64,000 nucleotides of DNA, taken from assembly GCF_964036595.1 (NCBI RefSeq), contig NZ_OZ038523.1, forward strand, positions 772,501 to 836,500, written 5' to 3'. The DNA is from Tenacibaculum sp. 190524A05c (GTDB lineage Bacteria; Bacteroidota; Bacteroidia; Flavobacteriales; Flavobacteriaceae). Under the pieces are notes generated by a model. That model saw only the letters and a list, made by a program, of their open reading frames with translations, was not told the DNA's origin and searched no databases. The position numbers were made by a program, and so were the translations under genes. Every line of letters starts with the position of its first letter. Position 1 is the stretch's first letter. Of the stretch, positions 32,930 through 41,780 are shown in pieces.

Positions 32930-34486
32930 TCATTTTGACTTTAAAAAGTCTATGACTGCCTTACGAACGTCATAAGCTTTTTCTTCTTTCGTTGGAGTAT
33001 AAACCTCTATAACTTCTTTGTTTGAAGGCTTTAAGAATGGGATATCGAATCCTTTTAATAGATAATCTGAAGTTGCTACAATATAAATTTGATCGTCTAA
33101 AATCTTCTCATTTTGAATTAACCACTCATTCTTATCAGATTTTTTGATATTATATCGTTGTAAATATGCACCTGTCCCGGAAGCATTTTCGCCATAATCC
33201 AAAACTTCATTTAATAAACTTCCCTTTAGTTTTACTTTCAGAACTTCCCCACCATAAGGAAGAACTCTAAATATATCAATTGCTGAGACATCTCCTGATA
33301 GAACATCATCGATACGAATTGATCCTCCATTAACAATTGCGCAATCAATGTCGGTATCATAACTTCTACTCATTGCTTCTGCTACAATTTCGCCCATATT
33401 AGTCTGTACAGATCGAATTGGAGTATCTCTGGCTTCTAACGGAGTTGTAGTATGGTAAACTATTTCATTAGGGTTTTCTACAACATCTTTTATTTTAGTT
33501 GTTAAAATATTGTCCCATTTTTGAACAATCTCCCCTACTCTTTCATCTACTTTAATAGAATCATTTATAGTTTTTAATTCCGATTTAAAATCTAACTTCT
33601 TTGTAGTTGGATCAAATTGAAATCTATGAATATAGATGGTTTTAGCGTTAGCATCGGCTTTAGTAATTATTGAATTCCCCAACTTATGATACATATTAGT
33701 ATGCTCATGACCTCCCATAATTAAAGGGATTTCTGGAAGAAATTTAGCCATTTCCTTATCCTGTTCAATGGTCAAGTGTGTTAAACCAATTACATAATCG
33801 GTTTTATCTTTTAATTCGTTGTAAGATTTCTTTGCTTCTTCAAAAACATCGGTATAGGTTACATAACTTTTAGGATTTGATGGAATACAAACACTTATAA
33901 ACCCTAAATTAATAATATGATCTCCCACTGTAATTCTTTTAGTAAAGGTTGGGTTTAGAGACTTTTTGCTCCCATTGACTACTTTATGAAATGGAACATT
34001 CTCACCATTTACATTATGGTATACGTTAGACGAAATCCAATCAAAATTACTTTCATTAATTCTTTTTTGTAGGTTTTCATAACTCAAATCAAATTCATGA
34101 TTTCCAAAGGCAACTACATCAAAATTCATGGCGTTCATGACTTCAACCATTTGTTTACCTCGGACTCTTTCACCATTGACCTTAATGGTTCCTAATAAAG
34201 ATGGATTCAGGAAATCTCCAGCTAGAACTAATAATGTATTCGGATCTTCTTTAAGAACTTCTTGATGAATTGTTTCCACTCTTGCCATTCCTCCAAATTT
34301 CCCTCCTTGAATAGGTGAAATCTCATATACATCATTAAGCTGAATTATTGTAAAGTATAGCTTATTTGAATCTTTTACGAACTGATATGGAGAAATATCT
34401 TGAGCATTCTTATCATCAGAAGGCTTACAAGAAATAATAAATAATAATGTTAAAAGTAGAAGTGCAGTTTTTTTGAAGAAATTCAT
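32930..34486 (-). CDS. 5'-nucleotidase / UshA-family metallophosphatase lipoprotein
   Basis: 518 residues. The leader ends in a lipobox (LLFIISC). The N-terminal metallophosphoesterase domain shows LNDVYEI, AGDFLNP, GNHEFDL, LTHLTIEQD and GGHEHT. The C-terminal 5'-nucleotidase domain has NGGSIRID and FRVLPYGG. It would hydrolyse nucleotides or related phosphate esters outside the cytoplasm. The gene lies 15 bases after the metalloprotease gene at 34502, in a three-gene string with the HMG-CoA lyase. In place of the usual D-x-H the first motif reads LNDVYE, with H replaced by Y. Confidence 0.85.
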   Translation of the reverse strand: MNFFKKTALLLLTLLFIISCKPSDDKNAQDISPYQFVKDSNKLYFTIIQLNDVYEISPIQGGKFGGMARVETIHQEVLKEDPNTLLVLAGDFLNPSLLGTIKVNGERVRGKQMVEVMNAMNFDVVAFGNHEFDLSYENLQKRINESNFDWISSNVYHNVNGENVPFHKVVNGSKKSLNPTFTKRITVGDHIINLGFISVCIPSNPKSYVTYTDVFEEAKKSYNELKDKTDYVIGLTHLTIEQDKEMAKFLPEIPLIMGGHEHTNMYHKLGNSIITKADANAKTIYIHRFQFDPTTKKLDFKSELKTINDSIKVDERVGEIVQKWDNILTTKIKDVVENPNEIVYHTTTPLEARDTPIRSVQTNMGEIVAEAMSRSYDTDIDCAIVNGGSIRIDDVLSGDVSAIDIFRVLPYGGEVLKVKLKGSLLNEVLDYGENASGTGAYLQRYNIKKSDKNEWLIQNEKILDDQIYIVATSDYLLKGFDIPFLKPSNKEVIEVYTPTKEEKAYDVRKAVIDFLKSK

Positions 34487-34501
34487 AGCAAAGGCTAAAT
34501 T

Positions 34502-35314
34502 CTATTGGTACTTGCGAATATTTTTTCTAATTACTTTTCTGTAGTATACTAATTCTTCAAATTGGTAGAAGAAATTGATTTTCTTTTCTGCAATAGTTTC
34601 AGGATTCTCAATCTTGTCTCCTAATACAAAAGCCGTCCAACTTTCGGCAATATCCTCTTCTGGACTCTCAGCGGCGTAATCAGTTAAAAAATCAGTATAA
34701 TTATCTTTGTAAAGACCGTATAACTTCTCTAAACAACTTTTTTGTTCCGTAACACAAAAATTACGTTGAATGTAATCCCATTCTTTTAATAATCCACCAC
34801 CCCAAAACTCTTCGACAAACTTATTGATGTAACTATTTTTTACAGCTACACCTTCAATTGTAACATAAGGTTCACCCTTTTCCTGCTCTCTTTTCTTAGT
34901 AGGTTTGATTTGGGTGTGATTTAATGTTAATAAATGTCCAAACTCGTGAACTAGTGTATAAATTGATTGGTGAATTCTTGTTTCATCCTTACTTGTAAAA
35001 TCTACATCAATAGGATCAAGAACTAATTGCCATTCATTATTCTTATCGTTTAGCGCGCCTAATGCTCCAGTTTTTTCATCTTCACCGTCAGTCATTAAGA
35101 CTAACTTTTTAATATATCGTTGTGTAATTCTTTTTGGAAACATGTTGTAGAAAATGTTCCAATTATATCGAGCGATGTTAGTTTCTTCGTCGTTATTTTC
35201 AATAAATATTCCGTTCTTAATCTCCCATGAACCAAGCGTAACATCAGTATTCGCCGGTGGATCTGGGTGGACTATAGCTCCTAAGAAGAATAATATTAAA
35301 AATTTAATTTTCAT
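34502..35314 (-). CDS. Putative exported zinc metalloprotease
   Basis: 270 residues. A short hydrophobic leader (FLILFFLGAIVHP) is followed by a mature domain with the zinc motif HEFGHLLTLNH at 123-133 (HExxHxxxxxH), so the third ligand is a histidine. Acidic segments (EESPEEDIAESWTAFVLGD) follow. No named family recognised; the domain recalls small lipoprotein-type metallopeptidases of Bacteroidota. Its ATG overlaps the HMG-CoA lyase stop by one base (TAATG). Confidence 0.65.
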   Translation of the reverse strand: MKIKFLILFFLGAIVHPDPPANTDVTLGSWEIKNGIFIENNDEETNIARYNWNIFYNMFPKRITQRYIKKLVLMTDGEDEKTGALGALNDKNNEWQLVLDPIDVDFTSKDETRIHQSIYTLVHEFGHLLTLNHTQIKPTKKREQEKGEPYVTIEGVAVKNSYINKFVEEFWGGGLLKEWDYIQRNFCVTEQKSCLEKLYGLYKDNYTDFLTDYAAESPEEDIAESWTAFVLGDKIENPETIAEKKINFFYQFEELVYYRKVIRKNIRKYQ

Positions 35315-36183
35315 TACGCAATAGTATTAAAAACTTCTAACGCTTTATTATAAGCACTTTCAAAACTCAACGGCTTAGTATTCGTATTTATTTTGTTAGT
35401 AGTAAAATAAGACAACATTTTTTCTGTTGGCATATTTCCCGTTAACTCATCCTTAGCCATTGGGCACCCTCCGTATCCCTTAATTGCTCCGTCGAACCTT
35501 CTACACCCAGCTTTAAAGGCACTATCAACCTTTTCAAACCATTTATCTGGAGTTGTATGTAAATGAGCTCCAAACTCAATTTTTGGGTATTTAGGGATCA
35601 AACTTGAGAACAAATAATCTATCACCTCAGGTGTTGAACTACCTATGGTGTCAGACAAAGATACAATTTTAACTCCGTAATTTGCAAGTTTTTCTGTCCA
35701 TTCTGCCACAATTTCAACGTTCCAAGGATCTCCATAAGGATTTCCGAAGCCCATTGATAAATAAGCAACTACTTCTTTATTATGTCTATTCGCAATATTT
35801 AATATATCTCTTAATATATCTACCGATTCTGCGATAGTTTTATGTGTATTCCTCATTTGGAAATTCTCTGAAATAGAAAAAGGATAACCTAAATAATCTA
35901 TTTCTTCAAAAGCACAGGCATCATTAGCTCCTCTTACATTTGCAACAATAGCCAACAACTTGCTTCTAGTAGAAGTAAGATCAAGTAAACTTAAAACTTT
36001 ATCAGTGTCTTTCATTTGGGGAATTGCTTTAGGAGATACAAAACTTCCAAAATCAATAGTATCAAATCCTACATTTAACAAGGAATTAATATACTTTGCT
36101 TTTAGCTCTGATGGAATAAAATGACTTTTTATTCCTTGCATTGCATCTCTTGGGCATTCTATTAACTTTACTTCTTCAATCAT
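35314..36183 (-). CDS. Hydroxymethylglutaryl-CoA lyase
   Basis: 289 residues, one TIM barrel. ECPRDAMQG near the start carries the substrate/metal residues, GAHLHTTPD holds the metal histidines, and GCRRFDGAIKGYGGCPMA is the glycine-rich loop with the active-site cysteine. The enzyme splits HMG-CoA into acetoacetate and acetyl-CoA in leucine breakdown. It is the first gene of a minus-strand unit with the metalloprotease and the 5'-nucleotidase, an association with no obvious metabolic logic. Confidence 0.9.
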   Translation of the reverse strand: MIEEVKLIECPRDAMQGIKSHFIPSELKAKYINSLLNVGFDTIDFGSFVSPKAIPQMKDTDKVLSLLDLTSTRSKLLAIVANVRGANDACAFEEIDYLGYPFSISENFQMRNTHKTIAESVDILRDILNIANRHNKEVVAYLSMGFGNPYGDPWNVEIVAEWTEKLANYGVKIVSLSDTIGSSTPEVIDYLFSSLIPKYPKIEFGAHLHTTPDKWFEKVDSAFKAGCRRFDGAIKGYGGCPMAKDELTGNMPTEKMLSYFTTNKINTNTKPLSFESAYNKALEVFNTIA

Positions 36184-36280
36184 TATGCCAAATATAGGAG
36201 ATATTTTAATATTTTTAAATTATCAATAGGTCAGTTTACTAACAATTTTATTAAGATTTTAAAAATAAAAAAATAAAAAG

Positions 36281-36306
36281 TGTAACATCTCGAAAATTGA
36301 AATGTC
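36281..36306 (+). promoter_or_regulatory. Candidate ECF-sigma promoter (autoregulation)
   Basis: TGTAAC (36281-36286), 17 bases, GTC (36304-36306), ahead of the ECF sigma gene at 36328. The same arrangement precedes the second ECF gene. ECF factors commonly recognise a -35 with AAC and a -10 with GTC. Confidence 0.5.
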
Positions 36307-36327
36307 TTTACCATAGAAAAGTATTTT

Positions 36328-36897
36328 TTGAAAGCTGAAAAACTAAATATAGATCAACTAATCGAACGCTGTAAAAAAAGAGACAAAGCAGCTCAAATGC
36401 AATTGTATAGGCAATATTACAAGGCTATGTACAATACAGCGTTTCGAATATTAAAAGACGAATTCGAAGCTGAAGATTTAATGCAAGAAGCATTCTTAAC
36501 AGCGTTTACGAAGTTGAGTACTTTTAAAGGTGAAGTTGCTTTTGGAGCATGGTTAAAAAGAATAGTAATCAATAAAAGTTTAACACAACTGAAAAAGAAT
36601 AATAGATATTCAGAAGTAAAAATGGAAGTGGTTACAGATAATGATTCTGTTGTAGACGTTGAAATTAACTATGAAGTTTTAGGTGTAAGAAATATTTTAA
36701 ACACAATAAACAGTTTAAAAGACAATTATAGAATAATTTTGAACCTTCATTTAATAGAAGGTTACGATAATGAAGAAATAGCAGAGATTTTGAGTTATAC
36801 TAACGAAAATGTAAGAACTACTATTTCTAGAGCAAAAAAGAAATTACAACAAATATTACTCAAAGAAAACCCAAAAATCAGTATGTATGGAAGATAA
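36328..36897 (+). CDS. ECF-type RNA polymerase sigma factor
   Basis: 189 residues from a TTG start. Region 2 (ALQMQLYRQYYKAMYNTAFRILKDEFEAEDLMQEAFLTAF-like order) and region 4 (YRIILNLHLIEGYDNEEIAEILSYTNENVRTTISRAKKKL) are complete, with no extra domain. It directs RNA polymerase to ECF promoters and is probably held by the membrane protein coded next, whose start lies 11 bases inside this gene. A TGTAAC-N17-GTC motif upstream suggests autoregulation. Confidence 0.88.
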   Translation: MKAEKLNIDQLIERCKKRDKAAQMQLYRQYYKAMYNTAFRILKDEFEAEDLMQEAFLTAFTKLSTFKGEVAFGAWLKRIVINKSLTQLKKNNRYSEVKMEVVTDNDSVVDVEINYEVLGVRNILNTINSLKDNYRIILNLHLIEGYDNEEIAEILSYTNENVRTTISRAKKKLQQILLKENPKISMYGR

Positions 36898-37417
36898 GTT
36901 GAAGGAGTTTTTGTCAAATAACGATTTGGATATTTTTGAGCCTCATTCAGGTCATGAAGATCGTTTTTTAAGAAAGTTAGAAAAACCACAGAGTAAAGGT
37001 GTATCATTTAAGTGGTTATCAGTAGCGGCATCGGTTGTATTACTTATTGGTTTCTATTTCGGAACTATGTATCAACCAAAACAAGAAATTAATTTTTCTG
37101 ATATCGCTCCAGAAATGGGTGAAACACAAACGTTTTTTGTTAACGCTATCAATCACGAGTTAAGAGAAATAGAAAAATATAGAAATCTAGACACAGAGTC
37201 TATTATTGAAGAAGCTCTAGATGATATTGAAGAATTAGAAGAACATTATAAAAATTATGTAAAAGATTTAGAGTTTAAAGGAAATGAAGAGCAAATTATT
37301 CAAGCTATGGTTACAAACTACCAACAACGCTTGAAAATACTTCAAAGCCTACAAACATTATTAGAAAGATTAAAAAATCCCTCAAATCAAAATATAGAAT
37401 TCAATGAAACAATTTAG
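36887..37417 (+). CDS. Probable membrane anti-sigma factor
   Basis: 176 residues. The N-terminal ~45 residues are cytoplasmic, with HEDRFLRKLE. One membrane helix (WLSVAASVVLLIGFYFG, about 43-60) and a helical periplasmic part rich in E/K (IEEALDDIEELEEHYKNYVKDLE) follow. The location between an ECF sigma gene (11-base overlap) and an exported protein gene (14-base overlap) marks it as the likely anti-sigma factor. Its sequence shows no classical zinc anti-sigma motif. Confidence 0.65.
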   Translation: MEDKLKEFLSNNDLDIFEPHSGHEDRFLRKLEKPQSKGVSFKWLSVAASVVLLIGFYFGTMYQPKQEINFSDIAPEMGETQTFFVNAINHELREIEKYRNLDTESIIEEALDDIEELEEHYKNYVKDLEFKGNEEQIIQAMVTNYQQRLKILQSLQTLLERLKNPSNQNIEFNETI

Positions 37418-38492
37418 TAAAATAATCATCGCGTTTTTATTATCTCCTCTCTTCTTATTGGCTAGTCCAATAAAAATAAAGAAACATGAGAAAACTAAAA
37501 CTATTAGCAAAAAGTTTAACGTAAACTCTAATGCAACCGTTTACATTAAGAATAAATACGGTAACGTAAATGTTACTACCTGGGAAAAGAACACCGTTGA
37601 AATTGATGTAAAAATCACCGTTAAAGGAAGAAATGAGGATAAAGTTCAGGAAAAACTAAATACTATTAATATTGAATTTGAAGCTACTGAAAGTTTAGTT
37701 GAAGCAAGAACAATTTTTGAAAGTATTAAATCTAGCTGGAGCTGGTGGGGAAGCAATAACAATAAGTTAAGCTATAAGATTAACTATTACGTTAAAATGC
37801 CTGTTACTAATAATGCGGATTTAAATAATAAGTATGGAAATATTGATTTAGATACTTTAGAAGGTAAAGCAAATATTAATTGTGATTATGGATCTATTCA
37901 AATTGATAAGCTATTAAATCCGAGCAATTCAATTGAATTGGATTACTGTGGAAGCTCTGACATTCACTACATGAAAGCAGGAAGTTTGAATGCAGATTAT
38001 TCTAAAATTACAATTGACAAAACTGATAATGTTAGAGTAAATGCGGATTACAGTGGAGTTAAAATCGGAAATGCTGACAAAGTAGATTTCAACTGTGATT
38101 ATGGTAGCATAACTATTAATGACGCCAACTCTGTTGATGGAAATTCTGACTACGCTGGAATGAGAATAGGTACTTTAAGAGATTATTTAAGAATTGACAC
38201 GGATTATGGTGGGTTGCGCGTTAGAGAATTAATGAAAGGTTTCGACCAAGTTATTATTGACGGTAGCTATGCTGGTATCAAAATAGGAACTTCTTCTGAT
38301 AATAATTTCACTTTCAATGTTGACTTAGGTTATGCAAGTTTCAACTATCCTAGTGAATATGTAGAGACTTTTAAATCAATAAAGAAAACTACTAAGAAGT
38401 ATTACGAAGGTTCTTTCGGAAAAGGAAAATCTAACTCAAAAATTAAAATTAAATCTAATTACGGAGGAGTTTCGTTGAAGTTAATTGACTAG
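37404..38492 (+). CDS. Exported DUF4097-like beta-repeat protein
   Basis: 362 residues. The signal peptide ends LLAS. Then comes a beta-rich domain (NATVYIKNKYGNVNVTTWEKNTVEIDVKI) and a series of ~18-residue repeats (LNADYSKITIDK, VNADYSGVKIG, FNCDYGSITIND, SDYAGMRIG, TDYGGLRV, YAGIKIG), as in DUF4097 adhesin-like proteins that form a beta-solenoid. It is probably exported to the envelope under ECF control. Its last four bases overlap the convergent YhhN-like gene. Confidence 0.7.
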   Translation: MKQFSKIIIAFLLSPLFLLASPIKIKKHEKTKTISKKFNVNSNATVYIKNKYGNVNVTTWEKNTVEIDVKITVKGRNEDKVQEKLNTINIEFEATESLVEARTIFESIKSSWSWWGSNNNKLSYKINYYVKMPVTNNADLNNKYGNIDLDTLEGKANINCDYGSIQIDKLLNPSNSIELDYCGSSDIHYMKAGSLNADYSKITIDKTDNVRVNADYSGVKIGNADKVDFNCDYGSITINDANSVDGNSDYAGMRIGTLRDYLRIDTDYGGLRVRELMKGFDQVIIDGSYAGIKIGTSSDNNFTFNVDLGYASFNYPSEYVETFKSIKKTTKKYYEGSFGKGKSNSKIKIKSNYGGVSLKLID

Positions 38493-39160
38493 TATTTATT
38501 CTTATTCATAATCATTGCTTTATAAATATAATAACGAGCAATGTAGTACATGAAATGATAAATGACCACATAAAATAAATGAGAGTCAATGTAATTAGCA
38601 ATTGCTGTTAATACATCTGCAAAAGGCATTAATGTAGTACCTAAAAAGAAATATTTAGAACGTTTATTGTTTTTGTAAAGAAAATTCAAATACGTAAACA
38701 GTACTAGAAATACAGATACTACTCCTAAGATAAATGCAGATAACTGAATATCTAATAAATACTCATAAATCAAAAAGTAGATCATTAAAAACGTTAACAG
38801 AAAAGGAATAGAATATAACAACAATACTTTCGGCGGATAAGGAAATATTGTTCTTCTGATAATTACGATATAAAGAAATCTATTCAGTATTAAGAAGCCT
38901 AAGGCCGGATAATAAAAGGCATCAAAAATAAATAGAGAATCAGAAATTATAGAAAACAAAAGGATCATTACATACCAATGATTCACTTTTAAGGTAGTTT
39001 CTAAGTACAAAAAAGACAAAGAAAATAACGCAACAAGTTTTATAGCAAACTCGAGGTTAATATTTTCTATTGCTAAAGCATAAGCTACTAAAATAGAGGT
39101 AACAATGTATAGCAACTTTAGAAAACGAGGAATCTTATTATTTACAATTTTGGTTGCCAA
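38489..39160 (-). CDS. YhhN/TMEM86-like multi-pass membrane protein
   Basis: 223 residues with about eight hydrophobic helices and few charges. The order of helices and the tail FADVLTAIANYIDSHLFYVVIYHFMYYIARYYIY fit the YhhN (lysoplasmalogenase-like) family, though distantly. If so, it might hydrolyse a lysolipid vinyl ether. Convergent with the DUF4097-like gene (4-base overlap) and divergent from the head-GIN gene. Confidence 0.55.
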   Translation of the reverse strand: MATKIVNNKIPRFLKLLYIVTSILVAYALAIENINLEFAIKLVALFSLSFLYLETTLKVNHWYVMILLFSIISDSLFIFDAFYYPALGFLILNRFLYIVIIRRTIFPYPPKVLLLYSIPFLLTFLMIYFLIYEYLLDIQLSAFILGVVSVFLVLFTYLNFLYKNNKRSKYFFLGTTLMPFADVLTAIANYIDSHLFYVVIYHFMYYIARYYIYKAMIMNKNKY

Positions 39161-39194
39161 GAAATATTAATTCATCTTAAATTTAAAATAAAAA

Positions 39195-39920
39195 ATGAAA
39201 AAACTATTATTAGCACTATTAATTTTTAACAGTACAGCAATTTTTTCTCAAAGTTGGTGGAATTCTAAAAAAGTTAGAGGTAACGGAAATGTTGTTACCG
39301 AAAAAAGGAACGTTGGATCTTTTGATGAAGTGAGCCTTAGCGGTTTTTTTGATGTAATTTTAGTTAATGGAACTGAGGGAAAAATTACATTAGACGGTGA
39401 AGAAAACATTTTACCTTACATTATTACTGAGGTTAAAAGAGGAACTTTAAGAATTAAAGTAAAGAAAAACACAAACATCAGAACTAAAAGAAAATTAACA
39501 GTTACAGTTCCTTTTGAAAAAATAAACGGAGTTGCTCTTGGTGGATCTGGTAGTATTATTTCAGAAAAAACGATTTCTGGTAATGAAGTAAGTGTTTCTA
39601 TTGGAGGATCAGGAAATATTAAAGCTACTGTAGATGCAGAAACTGTAAAGGCTTCAATTGGTGGATCTGGTAATATTAACTTAAAGGGAAATAGCGATAA
39701 CTTAAAATGTTCTGTTGCTGGATCTGGAAATATTAGAGCTTACGGTTTAGAAGTAAATGATTTAAAAGTATCTGTTGCTGGATCAGGAGATGTAGAAGCA
39801 ACTGTTTCTAACAAAATTAAAGCAAGTATCGCAGGATCTGGCAGTATTTACTATAAAGGAGATCCTAAATACATTGATACAAATTCAGTTGGATCTGGAG
39901 ATGTAAGAAAAAGAGATTAA
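39195..39920 (+). CDS. Exported head-GIN-domain (DUF2807-like) protein
   Basis: 241 residues. The signal peptide ends IFSQS. The region GNGNVVTEKRNVGSFDEVSLSGFFDVIL is the head-GIN hallmark. It is followed by a beta-solenoid of seven GSG-containing repeats (GGSGSI, GGSGNI, GGSGNI, AGSGNI, AGSGDV, AGSGSI, VGSGDV). Such proteins are exported and possibly adhesive. The 3' end overlaps the AlkB-like gene by four bases in convergent orientation. Confidence 0.8.
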   Translation: MKKLLLALLIFNSTAIFSQSWWNSKKVRGNGNVVTEKRNVGSFDEVSLSGFFDVILVNGTEGKITLDGEENILPYIITEVKRGTLRIKVKKNTNIRTKRKLTVTVPFEKINGVALGGSGSIISEKTISGNEVSVSIGGSGNIKATVDAETVKASIGGSGNINLKGNSDNLKCSVAGSGNIRAYGLEVNDLKVSVAGSGDVEATVSNKIKASIAGSGSIYYKGDPKYIDTNSVGSGDVRKRD

Positions 39921-40522
39921 GAAACAATTGTCCTGAAGGTTAAATTAATTCTAGGGCGATGAATCTTTTTTGTGGGAGGTAATCGATGTAACCAATTGGT
40001 TTGCGTTTCTCCTTTCATAACTAATAACGAACCATGTTGAAGTACTAATGAAACTACTTCCTTGGTTCGTTTATTTTTAAAGGCAAATTTACGTTCAGCA
40101 CCAAAAGTAACAGAAGCGATGGCTCCATTCTTTTTCAAATCTTTTTCTCCATCACTATGCCAAGCCATTCCCTCGGAACCATCATGATATAAATTCAACA
40201 AACATGAATTATATGTCTCATTGGTTTTACTTTCAACAAAAGACTTTATTTTTAAAAGCTCATCTGTAAACTTTAAGGCAACTTTAGTGATATTTGAATA
40301 CGAGTATTCAAAAGCTTCTTCTGCGTACCAAGCAACCTTTCTTTTTGTCGTTATTTTTTTTCCGAAAATAATTGCTTGGTCATTCTTCCACTCTATCTCA
40401 TTTAGTAAATAATCATATAAACTATCAGCCTCTTTTCTAGGAAATACAGATCCATAATAGTTTACCTCTCCTCCTTCTGGTAGAAGATTATTTTTTTCAT
40501 CAAATTGAGTAAATAAATCCAT
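39917..40522 (-). CDS. AlkB-like 2-oxoglutarate/Fe(II) dioxygenase
   Basis: 201 residues, the usual size. The iron ligands are His122 and Asp124 (MAWHSDGE) and a late histidine (NWLHRLPP); the 2-oxoglutarate arginine lies in RPRINLTFR. The NLYHDGSEG and FGAERKF segments are typical of the AlkB/ALKBH2-3 branch that repairs N-alkylated DNA or RNA. It follows the 399-residue lipoprotein with a one-base TAATG overlap, so the two are co-translated. Confidence 0.9.
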   Translation of the reverse strand: MDLFTQFDEKNNLLPEGGEVNYYGSVFPRKEADSLYDYLLNEIEWKNDQAIIFGKKITTKRKVAWYAEEAFEYSYSNITKVALKFTDELLKIKSFVESKTNETYNSCLLNLYHDGSEGMAWHSDGEKDLKKNGAIASVTFGAERKFAFKNKRTKEVVSLVLQHGSLLVMKGETQTNWLHRLPPTKKIHRPRINLTFRTIVS

Positions 40523-41721
40523 TAATTTCTAAATGAATTTCTTCGAATTATTCGTTTTAACTTTTGCTTTATATCCGTTCCTGTATCATAAACCATTTGT
40601 TCATTTGTAGGAAACTGAACAGCCTCTAATCGTATCAAATCTAAATAACCATCAGTTAAGGCTCTTTTATCACCATCATACTCAGCATAACTGTGTTCAA
40701 AAACAAATTCGCTCTCTAATGGGAATTGATCGATAAGCTGATTATTCTTATTATCAATATACTTTACTACTGCATTTACGTTACTGCTTTTAAATTGAGT
40801 AAATCGATAAAATTTACAACGCACAGTAATCATATTATCTACTTTTTTCTTTTTACCTAAACTATCTAAAACATAGTTTCCATTCCTATCTCTAAGATAT
40901 TTCCAGCCGTCTTTTATCTCTTTCTCTCTAATTATCTCTTTTTCTCTTATTTGTTCTGGAGAAACAGCAATTCTTCTAAAATTAAGTTCTAGATCAAAAT
41001 CATAATCCTGATTTCTATTCTTCTGAGCATGGTAAACTGTCCAGAAATCATTCAATCCGTAAGTATCAATAGCTAATAAATCACTCTCTAATCTTCTAGG
41101 AATAATTTGATCCGTTTCATTAAAAACAGCTACATGAACAAAATCAGTTCCTTTAGAATGGCATTCTTCCATTAAAGCATCAATGTCTTTAAAGTGAGGA
41201 TAAATACGAGAAACTTTTTGAAAATCATCGTACGCTCTTCTGTAGTTCATTTTGTTTACTCTTCCTTGATCATATGAAAGCTTTGCTTCATCATATAAAT
41301 AAGTGGCATACTCTTTTTGAACAGAAATAATTGCATCGTCATAATCTACAAAATCAAATTCTGCATTCTTACCAGAAGCTAATATTCTAAGTGGTAATAA
41401 CGGTTTAATTCTTTCTTGTCTATACTTTAAACCATTATACAAATCATATATTGATTTTAGATTTCGAGATTGATTCTCCTTTTCTAAAAACTCAACCCTC
41501 GCAATATCTCTTTCTGTAGCTTTCTTAAAAGCATCCTGAAGCATTGTGATATAAGGTTGATTTTTTTCTTTTGTTTTATTCTTTTCAAGGTTTTTAATTG
41601 CTATAGACATAGCTTTATCATAATCACCTTTGTTTATTGCTTTCTGAGTAGATTTAACACTACTACATGAAACTAATACAAATAGAAAAACTAGTAAAGT
41701 AGAGGGTATTATTTTATACAT
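40522..41721 (-). CDS. Conserved lipoprotein with helical repeat region, unknown function
   Basis: 399 residues. The lipobox (FLFVLVSC) follows a 19-residue leader. The N-terminal ~190 residues look like TPR-type helical hairpins (KAINKGDYDKAMSIAIKNLEKNK, DFQKVSRIYPHFKDIDALMEEC). The C-terminal half is beta-rich with an IREKEIIREKEIKDG linker. No named family recognised. It shares a one-base overlap with the AlkB-like gene. Confidence 0.6.
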   Translation of the reverse strand: MYKIIPSTLLVFLFVLVSCSSVKSTQKAINKGDYDKAMSIAIKNLEKNKTKEKNQPYITMLQDAFKKATERDIARVEFLEKENQSRNLKSIYDLYNGLKYRQERIKPLLPLRILASGKNAEFDFVDYDDAIISVQKEYATYLYDEAKLSYDQGRVNKMNYRRAYDDFQKVSRIYPHFKDIDALMEECHSKGTDFVHVAVFNETDQIIPRRLESDLLAIDTYGLNDFWTVYHAQKNRNQDYDFDLELNFRRIAVSPEQIREKEIIREKEIKDGWKYLRDRNGNYVLDSLGKKKKVDNMITVRCKFYRFTQFKSSNVNAVVKYIDNKNNQLIDQFPLESEFVFEHSYAEYDGDKRALTDGYLDLIRLEAVQFPTNEQMVYDTGTDIKQKLKRIIRRNSFRN

Positions 41722-41780
41722 AAATTAGGTTTTTATCTTTTATGACAAATACAATACCAAAATTACTAATTGTAATTTAT

